DNA from: an uncultured Prevotella sp.
GTDB taxonomy: Bacteria > Bacteroidota > Bacteroidia > Bacteroidales > Bacteroidaceae
Assembly (NCBI GenBank): GCA_900551985.1
Contig: URYG01000013.1
Location: forward strand, 1-30,219
Length of the DNA stretch: 30,219 nucleotides
Direction: 5' to 3'
How positions within the stretch are numbered: position 1 is the stretch's first letter; each line of letters begins with the position of its first letter. Positions 23,355 to 30,219 of the stretch are shown here, one piece after another. The position numbers were made by a program, and so were the translations under genes. The notes below the pieces were generated by a model that was given only the letters and a program-made list of their open reading frames with translations, was not told the DNA's origin and did no database searches.

Positions 23355-23386
23355 AGTGAGGTCATTTTTTCAGTTAGCATAAATAT

Positions 23387-23420
23387 AAATGCCGATAGTT
23401 CGCTGGAACTATCGGCATTT
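23387..23420. terminator. Bidirectional terminator between convergent genes
   Basis: A perfect 14-base-pair stem (23387-23400 with 23407-23420) has a 6-base loop. It is followed by TTTTCTTT on the plus strand and by a T-rich ATTTATATTT on the minus strand. It lies between the stop codons of the outer-membrane protein (plus) and the GH125 gene (minus), so it probably serves both. Confidence 0.85.
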
Positions 23421-23442
23421 TCTTTATATATAATAATGTGTA

Positions 23443-24927
23443 TTACAAGTTGTTCAGCAAGTCTGCCTTGCCATCATTGATCAACTTGATGACCAACTCT
23501 CCGAAGAGGGTGTTCTGCCATGCGAACCAAGGACGGGTGTATTTTGAAGCATCGTCCTTGTGGAAAGACTCATGGATGAATCCCATACCTGCATCCGTAT
23601 TCAACAACATCTTCATGCAGAAGCGGATCTCATCATCGCTCTGTGCGGTGAAGCACTTCATCATGATAGACATAGGCCAAGGCATGTCGTAACCGATGTG
23701 TGGACCACCGATACCTTCGCCAGCCTTGCCACGGAAGAAGCAAGGATTGTCCTCACTCCAAACGAAACGGCGGGTGTTCTGATAGATAGGGTCGTTCATA
23801 GGGACATCACCCATATAACCCATACCCAGAAGAGAAGGAACGTTGGAATCGTCCATCAGAAGCTGGTTGCCGAAACCATCTACCTCGTAAGCATAGATCT
23901 TGCCGTACTTAGGATGGTTGTAGATAGCATACTTCTGCAAGGCTGCCTGAACCTCATCTGCCAGACTGCTGCAATCCTGCGCAATCTTCAAGGCTGCATC
24001 CTTCTTGGCTGCATCCTTCTCTGCCACGTGCTTCAGGATCTCTGCTGCCTTGTTCATGGAAGAAACTGCCATGAAGTTGGATGGAATCAGGAATGGAAGG
24101 ATGGTAGCATCATCAGAAGGACGGAACATAGATGCAATCAGTCCTACTGGTTTTACCGGAGCACCGAAACCGTCCCAACCGATGGTGTCGAAAGCACGGT
24201 CAGAAACACGGGTAAAGTGATAAGCCTTGGCAGTCACCTTGCGCTGCTGCTCGTGGAAGGTCTTCAGGATATTCTCGATAGCCTTCATCCAAACCTCGCC
24301 GAAAACAGAGTCATCGCCTGTCACCTTCCAGTACTCGTAAGCCAGACGGATAGGGTAGCAGAAGGAGTCGATCTCATATTTGCGCTCGAATACATCCGGC
24401 TGCATCTTGGTGCGGTCTTTCTGCCAGCCGGCACCCGTAGGACCGTCATTGAAGGCGTTGGCGTAGCGGTCGATGTTGATGCACTTCAACTGGCGGAGGA
24501 TCACACCCTTCAGCATCTTCTTCAACTTCTCGTCCTTGTTGGCGAGGGCTACGTAAGGCCATACCTGGGCACCGGAGTCGCGGAGCCACATGGCTGGAAT
24601 ATCACCGGTATATACGAATGTATCATCATCACCATTTTCGAGCACACGGTAGTGAACGGTACTCTCCAGGGTGTTAGGATAGCAGTTGGCAAACATCCAA
24701 GCCAACTTTGGATTCTTCTTCAGGAGTTTCTGTACTTCCTTGATCTTCTTCTCTACAGCTGTAGAAGTGAAGAGACGGTCCTCTACAGGAGGACGCTTTG
24801 ACTCATATTTGCCATCTACTGGGGTTACCACCTTGGTATAGCGTGCATGCACATCTACCTCAGCATTCTCCTGAGCCATAGCGCTCATGGAGGCAAGAAG
24901 AGCCATTGTTAAAATAGTCTTTCTCAT
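23443..24927 (-). CDS. GH125 exo-alpha-1,6-mannosidase, secreted
   Basis: The 494-residue protein has a signal peptide (about 1-19, ending AMAQ) and the GH125 pattern. The PAMWLRDSGAQVWPY block (111-125), the GPTGAGWQKDRTKM region (162-175) and EIDSFCYPIRLAYEYW (185-200) are typical of the family (COG3538, metal-independent). GH125 enzymes remove alpha-1,6-linked mannose from N-glycan or yeast-mannan cores by inversion. It is encoded 33 bases after the GH92 gene on the minus strand, and the two should act in sequence on high-mannose glycans. No SusC/SusD pair accompanies them here, so uptake must use another system or the action is periplasmic. It ends at the bidirectional terminator at 23387-23420. 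Confidence 0.92.
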   Translation of the reverse strand: MRKTILTMALLASMSAMAQENAEVDVHARYTKVVTPVDGKYESKRPPVEDRLFTSTAVEKKIKEVQKLLKKNPKLAWMFANCYPNTLESTVHYRVLENGDDDTFVYTGDIPAMWLRDSGAQVWPYVALANKDEKLKKMLKGVILRQLKCINIDRYANAFNDGPTGAGWQKDRTKMQPDVFERKYEIDSFCYPIRLAYEYWKVTGDDSVFGEVWMKAIENILKTFHEQQRKVTAKAYHFTRVSDRAFDTIGWDGFGAPVKPVGLIASMFRPSDDATILPFLIPSNFMAVSSMNKAAEILKHVAEKDAAKKDAALKIAQDCSSLADEVQAALQKYAIYNHPKYGKIYAYEVDGFGNQLLMDDSNVPSLLGMGYMGDVPMNDPIYQNTRRFVWSEDNPCFFRGKAGEGIGGPHIGYDMPWPMSIMMKCFTAQSDDEIRFCMKMLLNTDAGMGFIHESFHKDDASKYTRPWFAWQNTLFGELVIKLINDGKADLLNNL

Positions 24928-24960
24928 TATTTCTTATTTTTGTTAGTTAGTGCTTGATGT

Positions 24961-27138
24961 TTATGGACGGTCGGCAGGACGGGTTCCCCACTTCGATGGC
25001 TGGTTGCCCATCTGCAGTTCGAGGGTGCCGCCCTTCATGATGTCGTTGTACATGATGTATGACTTGCTGTATGGCTTGCCGTTCAACTTCACAGACTGTA
25101 CGTACATGTTTTCCTTGCTGTTGTTCTTGCAGACGATGTTGAAGGTCTTGCCCTTGCCCACGTTCAGTTCAGCCTTGTCGAAGATAGGGCTGCCGATGAT
25201 GTACTTGCCGCCGGCTGGCTCTACCTGATAGAGACCCATGGAAGAAAGCACATACCATGCAGACATCTGACCTACGTCCTCGTTGCCGCTCAAACCGTCG
25301 AAGTCATCCTTGTACATCTCGTCCAGGGTCTGTCTGAGCAGACGGGCACCCTTCCAAGGCTGACCTACATAGTTGTACATATAGAGCACGTGATGGCTAG
25401 GCTCATTGCCATGAGCATACTGACCGATCAGACCAGAGATATCCGGAGAAGCATTGGCACCCATCTCACCGGTAACGATGAAGAGAGAGTCGAGCTTGGT
25501 CACGAACTTCTTTTCATTGCCGAAGAGCTTCACGAGTCCGTGAACATCATGAGGAACCAGCCAGGTATATTGCCATGCATTTCCCTCGGTATAGTCATCT
25601 TCACGATGCTCGGCAGAGAATGGGTTGAAAGGAACACGGAACTTGCCGTCAGAACTCAGGCCGCGCATAAAGCCGGTCTCCTTGTCGAAGTACTTGCTGT
25701 AAGCCTTTGATCTGTTCTCGAAGTACTTGGCATCTTCCTTCTTGCCCAGCATGCGAGCCACCTTAGCCACACAGGCATCAGCCAGCGCATACTCCAGACC
25801 CTTGGCAACGGTTTCCTTGGTAGGCTCCTTGTCGTATGGCAGGTAGCCGTACTTCTTGAGCAATCCCATGCCACGCTCATCGAGCATAGCCGACTTCTTC
25901 ATTGCCTCGTAGGCTCCTTCCTTATCCTTCACATAACCCTTCAGTACCATATCGGCAAGAACAGGAATGCCTGGGTTACCCACCATACAGTTGGTTTCGT
26001 TACCCATCAGGTGCCATACTGGCAACTTGCCCTGCTGGCGATAGATATTGATGAAGGTGCTTGCCATATCTGGCAACAGGTCGGTATGGATCATGGTCAT
26101 CAATGGATGAGCAGCACGATAGGTATCCCAGAGTGACAAGGTGGTATAGTTGGTGAAGTTGCCGTCATAAACCTTGCCGTCGGCACCGCGATACTGACCG
26201 TTTACATCTGAGAAGACAGATGGAGCGGTCATGGTATGATACATGGCTGTATAGAAGATGCGGCGGGAAGTAGAATCGCTGGTCTCGATGTTCACCTTAG
26301 CCAGTTCCTTGTTCCAGGCAGCATCTGCATCTGCTACTACCTGACGGAAATCCCAGCCTGGAATCTCCTTCTCCAGGTTCAGCTTGGCGTTCTCTGCACT
26401 TACAGCCGACATACCGGTCTTCACCAACAATGGCTTGGTAACATCAGCAGCGGTAATCAACCATCTGCCGGCGCCCAGTGGCTTTACGGTAACAGGCTGG
26501 GAGAATTCAGCGAAGAAGAAAGCCTTCTGGTCGTTCGCCCATCCCTTTGAGAAACGGTGACCAGCCACGGTGGTAGCGGTGGTGTTATCTACATTCATGT
26601 CCTTGGCTCCATCCCAGCCGATACCCTGCTTCAGGTCGAGTACCAGCTGTGCCTGCTGTGCATCAGCACCGAAGGTATAGCGCTGGAAACCGGCACGCTG
26701 GGTTGCGGTCAGCTCCACCCATACATTAGGCTGCTGCAGTTTCACGGCATAGTATCCAGGACGCACGTTCTCGTTGTCGTGACTGAACTTGATTTGTTTC
26801 TGGTTGCCATCTGTTACAGGCAGGAATGCCACGTCGCCCAAATCGCCGATACCGGTACCGCTCAGGTGCTGGTGTCCGAAACCGATGAGGATGGAGTCAG
26901 AATGATGATAGCCTGAGCACCAGTCCCATCCGCGGGATGGTTCTGTAGGACCTAACTGGACGTATCCGAACGGAACGTTGGCTCCGAGGAAAACGTGTCC
27001 ATGTCCACCTGTTCCGATTCGAGGGTTGACAAACTGGGTTAGATTGCTCGACTTAGCCTGTTGAGCAAGCGATGCCTGAGAGTAGCCGCCGGCTAGCACG
27101 CAGGTCATCATTAAAAGATTTATAATTCTCTTTCTCAT
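24961..27138 (-). CDS. GH92 alpha-mannosidase, secreted
   Basis: The 725-residue protein has a signal peptide (about 1-25, ending SLAQ) and a full GH92 architecture. The N-terminal VNPRIGTGGHGHVFLGANVPFGYVQLGP block (37-64) and WDWCSGYHHSD (71-81) are followed by an (alpha/alpha)6 domain. That domain contains HLMGNETNCM (Glu381, a likely catalytic acid) and GNEDVGQMSAWYVL (618-631), where the acidic residues are likely base and calcium ligands. GH92 enzymes are calcium-dependent inverting exo-mannosidases, most often alpha-1,2, acting on N-glycans or fungal mannan; the exact linkage cannot be read with certainty. It is the first gene of a two-gene operon with the GH125 enzyme. Confidence 0.93.
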   Translation of the reverse strand: MRKRIINLLMMTCVLAGGYSQASLAQQAKSSNLTQFVNPRIGTGGHGHVFLGANVPFGYVQLGPTEPSRGWDWCSGYHHSDSILIGFGHQHLSGTGIGDLGDVAFLPVTDGNQKQIKFSHDNENVRPGYYAVKLQQPNVWVELTATQRAGFQRYTFGADAQQAQLVLDLKQGIGWDGAKDMNVDNTTATTVAGHRFSKGWANDQKAFFFAEFSQPVTVKPLGAGRWLITAADVTKPLLVKTGMSAVSAENAKLNLEKEIPGWDFRQVVADADAAWNKELAKVNIETSDSTSRRIFYTAMYHTMTAPSVFSDVNGQYRGADGKVYDGNFTNYTTLSLWDTYRAAHPLMTMIHTDLLPDMASTFINIYRQQGKLPVWHLMGNETNCMVGNPGIPVLADMVLKGYVKDKEGAYEAMKKSAMLDERGMGLLKKYGYLPYDKEPTKETVAKGLEYALADACVAKVARMLGKKEDAKYFENRSKAYSKYFDKETGFMRGLSSDGKFRVPFNPFSAEHREDDYTEGNAWQYTWLVPHDVHGLVKLFGNEKKFVTKLDSLFIVTGEMGANASPDISGLIGQYAHGNEPSHHVLYMYNYVGQPWKGARLLRQTLDEMYKDDFDGLSGNEDVGQMSAWYVLSSMGLYQVEPAGGKYIIGSPIFDKAELNVGKGKTFNIVCKNNSKENMYVQSVKLNGKPYSKSYIMYNDIMKGGTLELQMGNQPSKWGTRPADRP

Positions 27139-27210
27139 AATGCTATAGTAACATCTACGGAATAATTGAATAAATTAGGTTATTTATGAATATACTTAAA
27201 TTAAGTAGTG

Positions 27211-27218
27211 CAAAGGTA
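27211..27218 (-). promoter_or_regulatory. -7 element of the GH92-GH125 operon
   Basis: The minus strand reads TACCTTTG, a match to TAnnTTTG, 73 bases upstream of the GH92 start. Upstream on that strand lie only T-runs and no clear TTTG at 19-21 bases, so the -33 box is weak or missing. Confidence 0.5.
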
Positions 27219-27284
27219 CGAAAAAAATGGGAAAAATGGCGCAATCCTATATATTTTTTAACTAAACTTTCATTGGATTTTTTA

Positions 27285-27525
27285 TTCATCGGATTACGCT
27301 GAGTTAACGGAACCTTAACCTCCCTCCTCGGATTACGCACGGATTTTAGACGGAAAGCGACCTCACGGTCGTAACGATACCCCTAAAAATGGGAAAAACA
27401 GCAAGATGTCTTTATGGAGTCAGCCTATGGCCGGTAGGCCAAATTCCGTTTAAATTCCGTTTAAATTCCGTGCGTAATCCGTACAGCAAGAATGCTCTTC
27501 CGATAATTCCGTGTAATCCGATGAA
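27285..27525. repeat. Nested inverted-repeat element with tandem 11-base repeats
   Basis: Outer arms TTCATCGGATTAC (27285-27297) and GTAATCCGATGAA (27513-27525) are perfect 13-base inverted repeats. Inner arms CGGATTACGCACGGA (27329-27343) and TCCGTGCGTAATCCG (27467-27481) are perfect 15-base inverted repeats. Both share the core CGGATTAC. Three tandem copies of AAATTCCGTTT (27441-27451, 27452-27462, and partial from 27463) adjoin the inner right arm. Two small hairpins lie inside: CGACC-TCAC-GGTCG (27358-27371) and GGCC-GGTA-GGCC (27429-27440). No coding sequence is evident. It may be a small non-autonomous mobile element or an intergenic repeat family. Confidence 0.65.
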
Positions 27526-27673
27526 GAAAAATGCTTTTATCTTATTTTTCTCTCTTTGTGTTATTTTGAAATGAATAGTATGGTTTGTTCTTTCAAAATG
27601 AAAGATAAAATGTATTGATATGTTTAAATATGTAATTACTTGCCTTTTCTTAAGACAAAAGGTAATGAAAATC

Positions 27674-27704
27674 TTTCGTATATTGACAAAAAGTAGTAAT
27701 TTTG
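27674..27704 (+). promoter_or_regulatory. Promoter of asnB-gltB
   Basis: TAATTTTG at 27697-27704 matches TAnnTTTG; TTTC at 27674-27677, 19 bases upstream, is a near match to the -33 TTTG. The expected leader is about 70 bases. The inverted repeat ATAACA-AAA-TGTTAT at 27715-27729 overlaps or just follows the predicted transcription start and could be a regulator site. Confidence 0.6.
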
Positions 27705-27782
27705 CAGCCGAAACATAACAAAATGTTATTTGTTTTAGGTAAAAAGAGATAAAAATAACCGTAAAAGAAAGGAAAAGATATT

Positions 27783-29570
27783 ATGTGTGGAATCGTATCT
27801 ATCTTCAATATTCAGGAGCAAACTCCTGAATTGCGACAGCAAGCGCTTCGTATGAGTCAGAAGATCCGCCATCGCGGACCAGACTGGAGCGGAATCTACT
27901 GTGGTGGTTCTGCTATCCTGGCACATGAGCGTCTGAGCATTGTTGACCCGGAAAGTGGTCGCCAACCTTTGTTTGCACCAGATAAGAAACAGGTGCTTGC
28001 CGTAAACGGTGAGATTTATAATCATCAGAATATCCGTGCTCGCTTTGCTGGCAAATACCAGTATCAGACGGGTTCCGACTGTGAGGTGATTCTTTCTCTC
28101 TATCGTGAGATGCGAGCAGATTCCGACTTTGATACCCTTATATATAAAGGTGAGGATGCCCTCCACGCCCGTATCACCAAGATGCTTGAAGAGCTGAACG
28201 GTATCTTTGCCTTCGCCCTTTACGATGCCGAGCGTGATGAGTTCCTCATTGCCCGCGACCCTATCGGCGTGATTCCTCTTTATATTGGTTATGATAAAGA
28301 TGGAAAAGTATTGGTGGCAAGCGAGTTGAAGGCTCTGGAGGGTCAGTGCGACCACTACGAGCCATTCCTCCCAGGTCATTATTATTATAGCAAGAACCCT
28401 GGCATGAAGCGTTACTATACCCGTGATTGGTTTGAGTACGCTGCCATGCAGAATAAGTATAAGATTGATGATAAGCAGAACGCTGCAGAACAGTTGAAGG
28501 ATGCTGAACCTCAGGAGAAGGCAGCGGTGAAGGAGATCCACGATGCCCTCGAAGCATCCGTCAAGCGCCAGTTGATGAGTGATGTTCCTTATGGTGTCCT
28601 CCTCAGCGGTGGTCTCGATTCTTCCGTCATCTCTGCCGTAGCCGAGAAGTTCTCTTCTACCCGTGTAGAGAACGGTGGCGAAACCAAGGCTTACTGGCCT
28701 CGACTTCACTCCTTCGCCGTTGGTTTGAAGGGAGCACCTGATTTGGCAAAGGCACGATTGGTTGCCGATCACATCGGAACCGTGCATCACGAAATCAACT
28801 ACACCATCCAGGAAGGATTGGATGCCATCCGTGATGTCATCTACTTCATTGAGACCTATGATGTAACCACCGTGCGTGCTTCTACCCCGATGTATCTCCT
28901 TGCGAGAGTCATCCGAAGCATGGGTATCAAGATGGTACTTTCCGGTGAGGGTGCCGACGAGGTATTCGGAGGTTATCTCTACTTCCACAAGGCACCGGAT
29001 GCCAAGGCTTTCCATGAGGAAACCGTGCGCAAGCTCGGCAAACTCTACCTCTACGATTGCCTGAGAGCCAACAAGAGTCTGGCGGCATGGGGTATCGAGG
29101 GCCGTGTTCCTTTCCTCGACAAGGAGTTCCTGGATGTAGCGATGGGTATGAACCCGGTTTTGAAGATGTGTCCGGACAAGACCATTGAGAAGAAGGTGGT
29201 ACGTGAGGCTTTCGCCGATCTGCTTCCGGAAGAAGTAGCATGGCGTCAGAAGGAGCAGTTCTCCGATGGTGTGGGCTATTCATGGATTGACACCCTGAAG
29301 CAGATTACCGCATCAGCCGTCAGCGATGAGCAGATGGCGCATGCTGCCGAGCGATTCCCTATCAATCCTCCACAGAACAAGGAGGAGTATTATTATCGCT
29401 CTATCTTCGCCGAGCACTTCCCAAGCGACAGCGCTGCCAAGAGTGTGCCTAGCGTGCCAAGCGTAGCCTGCTCTACAGCCGAAGCCCTTGCCTGGGATGC
29501 CTCATTCAAGAATCAGAACGACCCTAGCGGCAGAGCCGTAGCGGGTGTTCATGAACAAGCATATCAATAA
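27783..29570 (+). CDS. asnB: Asparagine synthetase B (glutamine-hydrolysing)
   Basis: Makes asparagine from aspartate, glutamine and ATP. The 595-residue protein begins MCGI, so Cys2 is the class II glutaminase nucleophile after Met removal. RHRGPD (29-34) and NGEIYNH (75-81) belong to the glutaminase domain, and SGGLDSS (275-281) is the pyrophosphate loop of the synthetase domain. It is about 40 residues longer than E. coli AsnB. The extra length comes partly from a charged insertion at about 226-248 and a C-terminal tail with a small SVPSVPSV repeat. The glutamate synthase gene follows after 39 bases, so the two are likely one operon drawing on the same glutamine pool. The nearby glnK-amtB genes place it in a nitrogen assimilation cluster. 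Confidence 0.95.
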   Translation: MCGIVSIFNIQEQTPELRQQALRMSQKIRHRGPDWSGIYCGGSAILAHERLSIVDPESGRQPLFAPDKKQVLAVNGEIYNHQNIRARFAGKYQYQTGSDCEVILSLYREMRADSDFDTLIYKGEDALHARITKMLEELNGIFAFALYDAERDEFLIARDPIGVIPLYIGYDKDGKVLVASELKALEGQCDHYEPFLPGHYYYSKNPGMKRYYTRDWFEYAAMQNKYKIDDKQNAAEQLKDAEPQEKAAVKEIHDALEASVKRQLMSDVPYGVLLSGGLDSSVISAVAEKFSSTRVENGGETKAYWPRLHSFAVGLKGAPDLAKARLVADHIGTVHHEINYTIQEGLDAIRDVIYFIETYDVTTVRASTPMYLLARVIRSMGIKMVLSGEGADEVFGGYLYFHKAPDAKAFHEETVRKLGKLYLYDCLRANKSLAAWGIEGRVPFLDKEFLDVAMGMNPVLKMCPDKTIEKKVVREAFADLLPEEVAWRQKEQFSDGVGYSWIDTLKQITASAVSDEQMAHAAERFPINPPQNKEEYYYRSIFAEHFPSDSAAKSVPSVPSVACSTAEALAWDASFKNQNDPSGRAVAGVHEQAYQ

Positions 29571-29609
29571 TAAAATAGTTAGAAATAACCGATATAAAAC
29601 GAACAAGAA

Positions 29610-30219
29610 ATGGAAAAAGGATTGTACAGTTCTGCCTATGAACACGATGCGTGTGGCGTAGGTATGGTGGTGAATATCCACGGTAACAAGAGTCATGAGC
29701 TGGTCGATAACGCCTTGAAGGTCCTCGAGAACATGCGCCATCGTGGTGCTGAGGGTGCCGATAACAAGACGGGTGACGGTGCCGGTATCATGCTCCAGAT
29801 TCCACATGAGTTTATTCTTCTTCAGGGTATCCCTGTACCGGAAAAGGGAAAATATGGTACAGGTCTCATCTTCTTGCCTAAGGATGAGAAGAAACAGCAG
29901 GATATCCTCTCTATTATGATTGAAGAGATTGAACGTGAGGGACTTCAGTTGATGCATCTCCGCAATGTACCTACCAATCCAGACTGTCTGGGTGAGGCTG
30001 CATTGAGCAATGAACCTGCCATCAAACAGGTGTTCATTACAGGTGTTACAGATGATAAGGTGCCTGTCTTCGAGCGCACCCTCTATCTCATCCGCAAACG
30101 TATCGAGAAACGAATCAGCGATCCTGATTTCTATATCTGTTCGTTGTCTAATTCGAACATCGTATATAAGGGTATGTTGAGCAGCCTCCAGCTGCGTCAG
30201 TACTATCCTGACTTGACTA
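29610..30219 (+). CDS. gltB: Glutamate synthase large subunit (N-terminal part, cut by window end)
   Basis: The first 203 codons of a much larger gene (the family has about 1500 residues); the frame is open to the window end. The start MEKGLYSSAYEHDACGVGMV shows a 14-residue propeptide followed by Cys15, the expected N-terminal nucleophile of the mature glutaminase domain. MRHRGAEGADNKTGDGAGI is a conserved GltB block. The enzyme transfers the glutamine amide to 2-oxoglutarate to make two glutamates, using reducing power from GltD or ferredoxin. It follows asnB by 39 bases. The small subunit gene may lie outside the window. Confidence 0.95.
   Translation, partial: MEKGLYSSAYEHDACGVGMVVNIHGNKSHELVDNALKVLENMRHRGAEGADNKTGDGAGIMLQIPHEFILLQGIPVPEKGKYGTGLIFLPKDEKKQQDILSIMIEEIEREGLQLMHLRNVPTNPDCLGEAALSNEPAIKQVFITGVTDDKVPVFERTLYLIRKRIEKRISDPDFYICSLSNSNIVYKGMLSSLQLRQYYPDLT

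Larger units (their letters stand above)
27139..27782. other. Long intergenic region with divergent promoters and repeat element
   Basis: No gene is supported in these 643 bases between the leftward GH92 gene and asnB. The left part holds a -7 element for GH92 (27211-27218). The middle (27285-27525) is a nested inverted-repeat block with a tandem 11-base repeat. The right part holds the asnB promoter (27674-27704) and a small inverted repeat at the expected transcription start (27715-27729). A 17-codon hydrophobic open frame at 27521-27574 starts inside the repeat arm and is probably chance. Confidence 0.6.

Noticed and set aside
27441..27470. Tandem 11-base repeats considered as a CRISPR array
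   Set aside because: The units are adjacent with no spacers, far too short for CRISPR repeats, and there are no cas genes nearby.
27683..27688. TTGACA as a sigma-70 -35 box for asnB
   Set aside because: The Bacteroidota primary sigma factor uses TTTG and TAnnTTTG elements. A good TAnnTTTG box is present, and no TATAAT lies at 17 bases from TTGACA.
27735..29015. Minus-strand open frame (426 codons) over asnB
   Set aside because: asnB has all catalytic motifs on the plus strand. The antisense frame would also run through the asnB leader and has no family resemblance.

Overview
The window looks like the chromosome of a Bacteroidota gut or oral commensal, most likely Prevotella/Segatella. The evidence is a SusC/SusD pair, TAnnTTTG-type promoters, GH92 and GH125 mannosidases, the Bacteroidota-style NagB/PIG-L fusion, and few Shine-Dalgarno sequences. 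The genus is inferred from gene style, not from a marker gene.

Positions 328-20497 form a sialic acid (N-acetylneuraminate) utilisation locus built around a divergent promoter region at 4403-4758. Leftward runs a ROK repressor, a canonical glucosamine-6-phosphate deaminase (nagB), and a 663-residue fusion of a catalytically degenerate NagB domain with a PIG-L/LmbE deacetylase; this unit ends at a clear terminator at 182-214. Rightward runs a nine-gene array: MFS sialate transporter, sialate lyase, AGE-type N-acylglucosamine 2-epimerase, a creatininase-family amidohydrolase of unknown role, a secreted sialidase, a SusC-like receptor, a SusD-like lipoprotein, a GH20 beta-hexosaminidase, and a 1052-residue SGNH esterase + sialate O-acetylesterase + Kelch mutarotase fusion. 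It ends at a strong terminator at 20509-20557. The inferred flow is as follows. Surface and periplasmic enzymes de-O-acetylate and release sialic acid. SusCD imports glycans or sialate, the mutarotase domain equilibrates anomers, and the MFS protein imports sialate. Lyase then epimerase give ManNAc then GlcNAc, and the leftward genes finish to fructose-6-phosphate. A sugar kinase and a classical NagA are not in the window.

Positions 20768-23354 hold a nitrogen module: PII protein glnK, ammonium channel amtB, and an outer-membrane beta-barrel protein with its own promoter and a structured leader. Positions 27783 to the right edge hold asnB and the start of gltB (cut by the window end). Between these two nitrogen blocks, on the minus strand, sits a GH92-GH125 alpha-mannosidase operon (27138 to 23443), expected to trim host or yeast mannose glycans.

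The 643-base gap at 27139-27782 contains divergent promoters and an unexplained nested inverted-repeat/tandem-repeat element. A second, REP-like palindromic element lies at 17233-17299. The best candidates for new biology are the pseudo-NagB/deacetylase fusion, the creatininase-family enzyme in the nan operon, the three-enzyme fusion, and the repeat elements. No rRNA, tRNA, CRISPR array or insertion sequence was recognised.
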